A stretch of 64,000 nucleotides of DNA from Styela clava (taxonomy: Eukaryota > Chordata > Ascidiacea > Stolidobranchia > Styelidae), in contig NC_135250.1 in assembly GCF_964204865.1 (NCBI RefSeq), forward strand, positions 32,231,395 to 32,295,394, read 5' to 3'. Below, piece after piece: positions 45,934-57,900 of this stretch. The first letter of the stretch is position 1, and the number at the start of each line of letters is the position of its first letter. The notes below the pieces were generated by a model. It was given only the letters and a program-made list of their open reading frames with translations, did not search any database and was not told the DNA's origin. Made by a program: the position numbers and the translations under genes.

Positions 45934-48900
45934 CTGTAAATATTTATTTCAAAATTTACAATGCCAACCAAAAAAAATTCAAAATTGATTTGTCTTTAGC
46001 ACACAAAACGATCAGATTGTTTGTACATAGTTCGACAGATAATATTTAACAATATAAATCAGAGTTTCTCAAACTGTGTGACACGGAAGATTTTCAGTTG
46101 TGGGACCTCCTGAAGTATGCGCACCAAGATGGCGCACAACCTGAACTCAAGTTGTGTACCAGGTTATGCGACATCTTGGTGTGCATACTTCAGGAGTACC
46201 CAGATGTGCCAGTTTTTTAAAATTTTGAAAAATATGCTATTCGTACTACACATAGGAACATATATGGCAAGCTTTTGAGACTTGAGTATCCAGTATTAGA
46301 CTGATAATATTATTGCATTTGAGTGGTCGTTGCAGTAAGGGTGATTGTCATGTTATATTTGTATTGTTATGTTATTATAATGTAGTAGTAAACAAGATGT
46401 CCACTTTCCACCACCATGTTGACTTGCAAGCTTAGTTGAGCTAACAGGAAAGCAAGTTTATCTGCTTACAAATTCTATACAATCATCGGTGCGAAAGCCA
46501 ATGAAATGCTCTTGCCATTTGCATCTCAATGGCTCTGTGAACATGCATTTTCTGCTCGACTGAAATTAAAAGCAAAATCCAGGGTGAAGGAACCTCGTTT
46601 CAATTGTTTCCCAAAACAGGCACACACATCGCATTAACATTTGCAGAATAATTTGTTTAAGGTCAGCTTCATTTTTTTACAAGTATGCCTCAAATTTTTT
46701 TTTGCTTAGTGCACCCGCCGTGAGCAAAAAAAGTTTGACAGCCATTAATATAAATCTTAGCTATTAAGAATTCTTCTGCCCGCCACTTTCCTAGGTAACA
46801 GCAATCCTGTGTGAAATAACATCACTCACCATTAGGTTGTATTGGCCATTTCACAATGATAGGAAGGGTCCTCTTGTTTTAGATTTATTATTTTGGTCGA
46901 TTACTTTTGAGGGTATAATCAATTTAGAGATTACATGATTGACATGTTAGTTCTTTTAACTTAAAATGTTCTGTGTGGTGGCGCTTAATGAGCCAAGCAG
47001 GTATGCCAAAAGCGGGTAATTTCCATCCATATGTGATAACAGCTTTGCTCCCCACATTTTAATGACGCCTTGAGAGCTTGTTTTGAGTAATCCCATGTGA
47101 GAAAAATATATCACTTACCATTTTGTTGTTTTATTGGCCATTCCACAATGATAGGAAGGGGTCCTCTTGTTTTAGATTTGTTATTTTGATCGATTGCTTT
47201 GAGGGTATAATCAATTTTTAGATTGCAAGGTTGGAGTGCTAGTTTCATTAAATCAAAATATTCTGAGTGGTGGCGCTTAAGGAGCCAATCTTCTGTAACT
47301 GTGAAGCTACGATTCATAGGTTCAATTTCAGTTCCATCAGGGAATTTACATTTCATCGAAAGTTGAATGGTTGAATCTTGGGAAATGATCATTTCTTCTG
47401 GCAAAAGAAATCCTGTTACTACTGGGCTTCCACTGTTACTCAAGTCTTTCACTGTGATGTTTTTTTCATCTTTCCAGAAAAATGAAGTTACCTTTTTTGT
47501 ATTCTCGAAGCTGACATTATTGTTTAAAGAAAATTTAACGTTATTCAACTGCTTATTAGAGAATAAGGTCCAAAATATACAAAAGTCTTTAACGTCAATT
47601 TCAATAACTCCCCATCGCCCAAGTATTGCTTGCTGAGAACTCACTTGACGAACACCTTTGTCATTCTCATTTGCATGGAATACTGTAACTGTGACTGGTA
47701 CATCCACACCTTTTGGGCTACAAAAAGTTCTCATTGTGATTTTCACTGGCTTGGCAAAAGTAATTGGCAATATTGTAACACCTGCCACTCTGTTAGACTT
47801 ATTTATTAGCCCGCACGTGAGTACAGGAGTTATGAGGGAAAAATCTTTAGGCGGCTGTTCATCAGGAATAGAGCATGACTTGAAGAAAAATTCCTTTTCT
47901 TCTTTAACTGCACCGGGTGGAAAATATATTTTGAAGGAGGATATTCTCACTTCTCCACCTTCTTCGCCAATGGTTGCATATACTACTTCTGGTTTTCGAA
48001 GAGCATTGTCAAGTTTCATTTCAAAAAGATCCATGTGACCTGAAAAAAAGAAAATCGTTATATTTTAGGTATTTTATAACATTTATCAACGTCTTTCAGT
48101 CTCAGTATTACTCCTTTATTTCCCAGAGTTGGTCAAAATCGAATATTTTTTTCAAAATGAATAATTCAAATAACGAATAGTCGAAATAATGAATACATTT
48201 GATACGTAGTAGGGGTCCAGAACATTGGAGTTCAATGCTCCCTTTGAAAATTAATAGAAACCGTGCAAAAATCGGCAACGAAGCGTTTTTCTAATGGTTC
48301 TCTTCGTCAGAATCGCTTATTGTTCTTATCACTGCGATCAGCGGTGACATCCTAAACATCTATATTCCTGCTTTCTTTTTTGCAAGTATCGATTCTTACG
48401 CGGTTGACATCAAAGTTTCATATTTCTGGTATTTGTGTGTTCACATAGGTGACAGCTGTTAAAGACTTATTTCAAAACCCAAACCAATTTTATTCCAATT
48501 TATATTTTTTGGGGTTGGCCCTGATCTTACTTATCACCGTTTGTAAATTAATCGTCCCAATTTTAAGCGAACGAATTACCGTTATGACACCGAGATGTAG
48601 ATATTTATTAGGACGATAATTAACTTTTTTATTCTTCTCTATGGTATCTGTGTTATTTTTGTATCAGACTGCAAAAGGTGATTTTGTGCCTAGTAGAGTG
48701 TCACGTTACCTTTTCAGGTACAAATACTACGGAAGTTACTTAGCTAGTCCCCAAACTCGTAATAAAACTAAAATAAGGAAAATTTGAATAAAATTATGGC
48801 CTAACCCTAACCTGGTACACATACTACGTTCTGGTATGTCCAACAAAACAATACCCCAATTACTATAGCTGAAATTCACAATTTTATTCCCGGATTTGCA

Positions 48901-51900
48901 AGTTCAACAATTCACATGACAATTTTGATGAGATCATGCCCTAAATATTTCTACAAGAATTGTTCGTTGTCACAACCAAATTCGGTGCTCCCGAAGTATG
49001 GGCACCAAGATGGCGCACAACCTGAACTTAGTATGTGTTCCCGGTTAGTGTCAGGTTGTGCGCCATCTTGGTGCACAACTGTACAGTTCTGTGTCCAAGC
49101 AAAGAGGCGCAGGTATCGGATATTCGAATAGTAAAATGGTATTCGAATATTTTAATATTCTATTTGCTATTCGAATATTTTGCCTTGCCCAGCCCTAGTT
49201 GTCAATTCACTTCTTTGTTTATATTTAGCATCTTGTCACATGATTGCGTAATAACGAGATTTTCACACTGAAGAAAAGAAACTAAATATTGTCCACAAGA
49301 GATTCTATAAGACGCACATGTGAGATAGAGAGAATTTGCAAAATAATAATTTACCTAAATCTCTGCCAATTTGACGAAAAACCAAAGCACTGAAACAACC
49401 GGCCAAAGGCGTCTATTTTAGCAAAATTGACTTTTTACAATGGATGGATGCACATGGATTATTAAACCACTTCCAAAAATTGGGGATTGTTGACTCCCTT
49501 GTGGCTGCACCACTGAATATATTGCATACCCAATGTCATCTAGTTAAAAAACCCTGATTACCCCCAACTTTATGATAACTACTATATGTCATCGTTCAGG
49601 TTAGTTTTAGCATAATGCTTTGCATATTACCATGCCCACTCAGTTTTGTGATATCTTCATCTTCTATCGTCAATTCAGTCTTACATGATTCTAGATCTGT
49701 AAATAAATCACACATCAAACATGGGTTGGGAGCAGCAGAAGCAATACGTTATCAACTTTTTTACTTTATGAAATAAATGTTTGGAATATGGAATAGGGAA
49801 AAGTTAAAAAACTCAGTTGGTTTGTTAAGTTTATACAAAATTTAGTATTAAAACCTTGCATCCACAAACATTCGTATATGTAGTCTGAAGTATACCCTTC
49901 TCTGGTTCATATCACGCTCACCATTTCAATAAGGATCTAAACATATTGGGTCTAAGATGTCAAACGAGAGGTAACATAATCAGGCAATTGGTCGCTTATC
50001 GCCGATTCAGTATACAGTCCTATTAAACAAGTTGCTCCAGTACTTACTATTCAGCCATCTTTTAATCTTCTCAGTTTTATTTTCCACAACTCCAAGCCCA
50101 TATTTGCATGTCATTTCAAAGCTCTGTTCCCACCAAACCCTTTTTGGATTGTGATCCTTAAAATTAAGTTAGAAAATCTTCATAATTAGTAATTAAGGCT
50201 GTCAGATATTGATGTCTTTTAGCTACTGTGCATTTACTTTTTTCAAGTTAGAAAAATAATTGTGAGGTAGGAACAAATATTTAGTAAACCTAACATGCCC
50301 ATGTTATTTTCAAAGATAAACAGCAGAATTTTGAATTCAATAATAAATGCTAATGAGTATTCATTACAGCAACATAACATATACCGAGTTAAGTGTCTTT
50401 ATATGACAAGTAACTTACATTAATTTCTTTTAAAACATCCAAATTTTCAGAACTTCCAAAACTTCCATGTGCACTGTCAGTCTGAAAGGAGATTACTATC
50501 ATTAAATAGAAGAAAGGAATGATGGCGCAGTGGCTGATAAATTCAGTTAATAAGCGGGCGCCATCATGGAATTTGAGATTTGCCACTCACCAATATCGCC
50601 CAGTATAATAGATTCGGTTCGGTATGATTAAAATCTTTACAATTCATATTGTCAGTTTCATATGAATACAGAAAAACTCTCATACAGAAAAATATATAGG
50701 TACCTATTTTTGAAACAATTTTTTGTGCCTTTTTAATTTTAATGTTAAACTTTGAGGTAGATTCACAATTTTAATCCCAGTTAAAACTATAAGTACTATT
50801 ACTCGAGGTCATAGTTTTGATATATACAAATATCTTACATCCACATTGTCTTGTATTGAATGCTCTGATCTCTTGCTTCTGTCCGCCTGTTGAAAATAAT
50901 GTTGAAGTTTAAGACAGATAGCACAATCTTTTGAGTGCTTTCATTTATATTGCTTTGCAATCTAATTCTAATTTCTGTGTCATTCATCTATAAAAATCCA
51001 CAAATTGACGACTAGGAACTCTCAAATCTCACGCTTATTATCCAGGGCGTATTTCAAGTCCACGTAGCGTGCACGGCAAATAACATTTCTGTAGGGTATG
51101 TGTTGTGAGAATGGTTAAATAAAATAATATGAAATTAAAAAAAAAATCAGTTCCCACATAAATAATACTCACTTTCATTTTGAGTCCAGAAAATTCCCTC
51201 TGAATGCTTTTTATGCTGACTGCTGAACCAAAGTGACTGAACGATTTGATGCCAGAATCTTTATTGGTGCTTCTCATTGTAGAGAGAATCTTTGATATGT
51301 ATATATCAATATTTGTCATTGATTATCAAATAATTACAAGCTCAGTCTTGTAAACTAAGCACCAGTAATAAAACCCAGGCTAGAACAATTGCTATGAGCC
51401 TGCGCTGGCATACAGATTTTTCATTTTCTCAATGTCAACCAAATTCCAATGCTTGTTAGTTATAGAATTTTACGTAAGGGTTTTATAGGAGGAATCTTGT
51501 TATTGGCTCTTCTTGATTGAATATATTTTGACGTTAAGAATAATTATTATGGTTTGCCACAAATCATATTTCACAAAAAAATTTTAGTCAAAGATTGATC
51601 AGAGATGGCCGAAATGAATTGAACATTATCGATAAAGCAAATAGTAAATGCAAGGGCTTGGTGATGTGGCGTATTGTGATAGGCATAAGGAATATGCTTG
51701 CCGCTGCACCTCTGATTACCCTGTGTGGATTCGCCAATTTGAATTGTGTGGGGGATAATTATGTGCGACAGGATTGCTGGACACCTCCCTTTTGTATGTT
51801 CACGGCTTCCTCCACCATCAAGTCTATGCATCTGAAAACAGGCTAACTAATCTCATACCCGACATGGGCTGGTAACCAGACATGGGTATGTGATTCGCCA

Positions 51901-54900
51901 TATGATTAAGCTGTTTTATCAACTTTTTCTCCCTGATAGAACGTATTCAGATTATGTTATTATTTGGTTTTGACATCTCCGGATATCATACAAATTATCT
52001 TACCGTTGAATGAGTGTCTTTCATGTGGCGTCTCAGTCCTGCTGACTTTGTTGTTTTAGTTGCTAAAACTTGAAACCTTGTTCGATCTGATGCCAACGCC
52101 TGAAAATGAATAGAAATAAATTTCATAGTCGTGAACATGGAATTTGTATAGAACCATATTTGTTTCTGAGAGCAACACTACTAACTCGAGTTTTATTTAA
52201 ATTGTAATTTGTAAAACGCTGATTAATAACATTTTTACAATTGTAGACAATGTAATTTCTAATAGTCTTTTATGGATGAAAAATGTTATCAGTAGCATTC
52301 ACCGTAAAACGAAAATTTCCTATTTGCCATTCCATATATTTTTGTATATTTATTATAAAAAATACTTTTCAACTCACTGCTATTTTTACTCTTTTTTTCA
52401 ATTTTGAGTGGAATGTGGTTTCACTTGTCTCTTCTAACGTTTCTAGAATTGACTGAAAAAAAAGTTTTTATTCATTACTCAAGTTTAGAATTCTTTTCTG
52501 ACAACCAGTCATAGATAGTGCAATAAGAAGACGACGAGCCAAAGTCAATTTCTCCAATGTAGATATATATGAACCAACGCAGACTTCATTATCTATATAT
52601 AGTGTGTCGAGCAAAATGATGAACTGTGGTGGACAGACGTGCAGCCAGGATTTGGTGTTGTTTCAAAATCGGAAATTCCCATTGTACTCTGTAACAGTCA
52701 CCACGATTACGCTCGTTAAAAGAGTCGCTTTTTCTGTCGGATAAATTATTCTATCCATGAAGTAAAATATTCAATCCATGACAACCACAAGATTCTAAAA
52801 TGTCCTCTTATATAATTATTTAATTGTGTTGCGACTTCTTACGTCAAAATAAAAACATTACTGCACTAAAATACCATGTCATAAAAATGATCCCCATTTT
52901 ACCACCTTTTTGATATGATAATGGTTTTTCCTTTAAACGATTATAAAAAATTAACAATACCTGAAACCTCTGCATCTTCCTATACTTTACAGATTCAGCA
53001 ACTGTCTTGGGCTTATACTTTGCCACCTTTTTCATCGTTCTCGACTGTGTAGAATTCTCATTTGTAGAATTAGTTGCATTCTGTGTAACAAATAAAAAAA
53101 ACCTATAACAGTGAGACTCCATGTAGCTCAACAACTTTGTTGTACAGTGGAAACTCTACCTACAAAAGGCTCCGGATATGACAAATACAAAATACAAAAA
53201 AAATTTACGTGGAAATAACTAACGAAAAATATTCTACATGCGAAAGGCCTGAATTTATTTTAATGCATTTCATGAAGACTCGGGGGCACAAAAACAGGCT
53301 CACATTTATCATCCATGAAATATACATGAAAGTCAAATTTTTGTCTTAATTTAATGTTGATGAATTCAAATTTTTTATTGTCATTTTATTTCATTGTCAG
53401 AGAACATAATATTTGTACAAAGTGTCCTAGATTTTTGAAACTTCAGGGTATAATCAAACAAAAAAAATGAAGTAACTTTTTTTCAATTTAGCAGAATTAT
53501 GGGTTCTGTTTTTTGGTCGTCCTGTATAAGAAGGATCCAGTATTTGGCCAATTTGCGTTATCAACTTTCCTATCCCTAGAAATCAATACTACAAGTTGTT
53601 TTCTAAAGTATTATTCATGAAAAAAATGGGTGCTACCAAAGTATTGTCGCACAACCTGAACCCTAACCTGGTACACATACTATGTTGAGGTTGTGCGCTA
53701 TTTTGGTGCACATACTTCTTCTGGAGCTCTAAAAAATGATATCACAAATGAATTTTCATGATTTTATTGCCTAACTCACCGAGCTTCTCTCTAAAGGTTC
53801 TTCCTGTTTGTCAGTATTTCCTGTTTCAACACTAACTCTTGGCTCTGTGGTTTTCTGATGTGTCTTCGATGGCTGTAACCAAATTCATGAAGTTCTTTTC
53901 AGTATTTTGCGATATGCAGTTATAATTCAAGATGTCAGGGTTGTTCAATAGGATATAGATTGATCATTATCACATGAAGAGGAAAGTTGACTAGGGTGGA
54001 TATAATATAGGAAATAAATACTGAATACTAGAAGTCTTATTCTAATACATATTTATCAAAAAGTGAAATCTAAAATTTGTTAGGATAACATTATTGCCCG
54101 ACTTACCGAGCTTTTTTCTAAAGTTTCCTTTTCCAGTTTCTTAGTATTTTCTGTTTCAACACCAACTCTTTGCTCTGTGTTTTTCTGATCTATCTTCGGT
54201 GACTGTAACTAGAATCATAAAGTTCCTCTCAGTCTTTTGCAATATGCAGTTATAATTGAAGATGTCAGGGTTGTTCAATAAGATATACCGGTAGATTGAG
54301 CATTATCACATGAAAAGGAAAATTGACCTGAGTGGATATATTACTGTGAGTCATTAGTTTCCAACCTTTTAGGGCTCGTATCCCCATCCCGAGGCTTTTA
54401 CCACTCATGGCCCCCTTGTTTATCATTAACAATTTATGCATCAACAACGTGAAAACATCCTGTGAAATAACCTTGGCAAGCAATGGAGCTAGGAGAACAG
54501 GAAGTTTTATTGTTAAAAGAAAACTTTCGCAAAATGCATCCCGCTGCTATAACTCTTATTCTGATGGATTATTTGACAAGAAAATGAAATCCTAAATTTG
54601 ATATCATACCGTGATTGCCCGACTTACCGAGCTTCTTTCTGACGGTTCCTTTTTCAGTTTGTCAGCTTTTCTCTGTTGTCCAATGCTGTAAGATTTTCCT
54701 GTGTGCTTTTTGTATCGCCTCACAGGAACTTGCGGCATTTGCAACTGAAATGCATAGAAACGGAATATTATTATGAGTTTTAAAATAGTAATTAAAAATT
54801 CAATTGCTGTAATTCAAATAGAGATTTCATCTCGAATGTACTTATGTGAATAGCTTGTGAGACACCAGCAGTTGTTTGTATCTCGTAGGGCAAGCTTGTA

Positions 54901-57900
54901 TAAAAGTGAAATCAAATTGAAATGAAATCAAATCTGTTTCAAGGGTATATTTCATAGTTTTACGGAAAGAAGAAATACCATTGAAACGCCTTGCAGCAAG
55001 AAGTCCTCACATGGTTTTCTCAAACATACAAAATGTTATTATTAGCATTCCTAATGCTTAGTATCAGCTTTCAATATGTTAAAAGCTACCCACCCTGCTT
55101 TCCATTGCTAATACACGTCTTGACTTCGCAGATTGAGGAGAAGATGTCTCCTGAAATTAAGTTTTATAAATTGATATGATTCATCAGTACTTGAATAGTT
55201 TGTGTGTATAATTCAACAGAATAAATATAAAACTGTATGTCTATACCCAAGAAATAAAGCCTTAAATTTGTAGCAAGTATTTTTTCACAACATTAATGTT
55301 CAAATATACCATTATTGTATGTAATTTATAAAAATAGGTTCTGATTCTTCGAGTCATAAGACAGATAACGGTTACAATGCTATTGTTGAACTAAATTTCA
55401 ACATACTGTGTATTTCGACACCACAGCTTTAAAGTCTTTTTTATCTTTTTTGGTGAGTTGCGCAACATCACAGATAAAATTGCATTCTCTTCCTTCCCTG
55501 CTGCAAAGTTTGACGCCGGCAATGAAGTCTTCCAAATTGAGGTTGTAATTTTTTTCAATGTTGAGTTCATTAATCTGCAAGTAGATTATGATTGTGTAAA
55601 TAAGTAAAAGTATGCTAGAAATCATAAGTCAGTCCATGACCGGTGCGATACAGTGATACAATTATATTCTTAAGGACGGCGTTTAAGATGACTTGTTTAT
55701 AAATATCAGTGGCTGCTTTTATGAGTCCTCGTTCACAGTCATCTGGTCAAATTTAATTCTCTCTACCAACAATATACAGGCTATCAGACACCTGCAAATA
55801 ACCGAGTGAGTGGTGGTTTGACATGAAATTAAGTTATTAAGTTTCCTCTCAAAGAAATTTTTGATTCCTAATCTATGTTATTCAAATATTTAGTATCTTA
55901 ACAGAGATGTGACTTGCTTGGTTAAGAATAGAAATCAAGCAAATTTAAGCCTTACCACAACATTGCTTTTGATAGAATTTCCCAGTTGAGCAATCGAGTC
56001 CGGTGGTAATTGGCAGTTTCGGAGATTGACCATACTCAGTGTTGTTGAGTGGTTTATGATAAAACCAAGGGTTGGAAGGTCATCATATGTGAGTGTGATA
56101 TTGCTCATGTCAATGGCTGTTACACACGATGCAATTGTATCACTCAATGCCACTCCGACTGCATGCATTTCAGTGAATATCTTCATTCTCTCTGATTTGC
56201 TTGAACAACTTTGTAGCAGTTTGGTGTATTTTTCTTTTTCTGGGCCTGCAACAAAGAAACACCTGATGAATCACTCAGAATATTTAAAAAATAGCATTTG
56301 CACGTACACTTGGTCAAAATATCTTGGTCTTGGTCCACACAAAAACCCTGGAAAGTTTTCAAGGGGTCATTGTATATGCTGTCCTGTGTGAGATGTGTTT
56401 TTTCCTCAGTTTGTTTATTTAGCTCAAATTTGCAAGGATAGGGGAAGGGGATTCACATATTTATCCTGGGAGAGAGGAAAGTTGAGACAGTTTTATCATA
56501 TGGCAACCATGGTCTCTCGTACAGTTACCAGTCCATGTCAGCTATGGGCTCAGTAAGTCGTTATTTCGTCACCCAGTAAAATGGGAAACTTTTGAATCAA
56601 CTCGACATAATGGCAGGAGATTTGTGTATAAATTAGAATATTATTTGGAATGAGCACTGATTCAGTATGAAACATGAAATTAGTTTAGAATTATAAATAC
56701 CTGGAAGTGTATTGAGATTCATTTTTCGTATTCCCTGCAATGGAAAAATAATTTAATTCAGAGAAATCAATAATATTGAATAAATGGACTTAGGATTGAT
56801 AATTATCCATAGATTTATAGTGAGTGGACATTGAACTAATGGCTCTACGTTAAAGTAAGATTAATATTGTTCCTTAGAGTTAATTTTTATATTAAAAAAA
56901 CAACTTGAAATACTTTGCTTACGTCTGTGTCCACCACTTTGGTTGTTCGCTTTAGATCATCAAAATATTCCTGAGGTAAATGTTCAGTATCGGTGATAAG
57001 AGTTTCCACATTATTTTCCAAGATGAAATTTTTTAAGCTCTTCATTGAAACTTTAGATAGATCATTGTGACCAATGTCGAATATCTGCGTATAGGTTATC
57101 AATTTTTTATTATAACCTCATTTGAATCCATGGGGAAATAAACAATAGTCATAACAGAAGATTTTTATGAAGATCAGAAACATTCCAGTTTCTAATTCTC
57201 TCACTTCGATTTAGAATTTCATTTTTCGTTATCAAACTATTAGGAGGGCATTCCTGATGAGCACTAAACTTAACATAAATGCTTGCCTTCAATGTGTCAA
57301 ATCCTGACAAAGCTTCAATTTTTTTCTCAGTGAGATTGCAGTTTTGCATTACAAGTTCTTCCACAGAGCATTTTTGCAGACTCGACCCCAGGATGGCACA
57401 TGATTGCTCATTCAATTGGTTTCTGCTCACATCAAACCTTTTCACCTGACAAAATATTTGGTTTCCATGTTAATCAATTGTCATAAATCGAGTTCAGGTA
57501 ATCCAACTTAAAGTCAAGCCAGAACTAATGTCTTGTGTTCATTCCCCAATAATGCATTTTGAACACCAACTAATGTTGGATGTTATAAATCGTGTCCGGA
57601 AAAATTTGCCACAAGAGCACTTTGCTGCAAAACAAGTATTTGTGTAAAAAAAACAGTTAGGTTTATTATATGGGTTAGAGCAGAGGTTCCCGAGGTTTTT
57701 TCGGGACGACCCCAAAGATAACTTTCAAGTGTCCAGTGCGACCCCAGGTCAATATATATATTTTTCATGAAACTTTAAAGCTTCTTTCACTAGACTTTTG
57801 AGTCTGGTTATGTGGTGGTATTAAGTAAAATAAGCTAAAACCAAACAGTGATGTCACAATAAGCACCTACATTCTCTATAGCATAAGCATAGAGCGATGC

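Larger units (their letters stand above)
46060..46747. mobile_element. hAT element relic with part of its transposase
   Basis: The left end cagagtttctcaaactgtg is hAT-like; the right end (gtttgacagccatta) is eroded. Exact 8-bp duplications atataaat flank it (46052-46059, 46748-46755). It carries a plus-strand transposase remnant, and a family-B MITE has inserted at 46104-46202. Confidence 0.75.

Noticed and set aside
47658..48038. Plus-strand frame opposite ZU5
   Set aside because: Shadow of the ZU5 exon.
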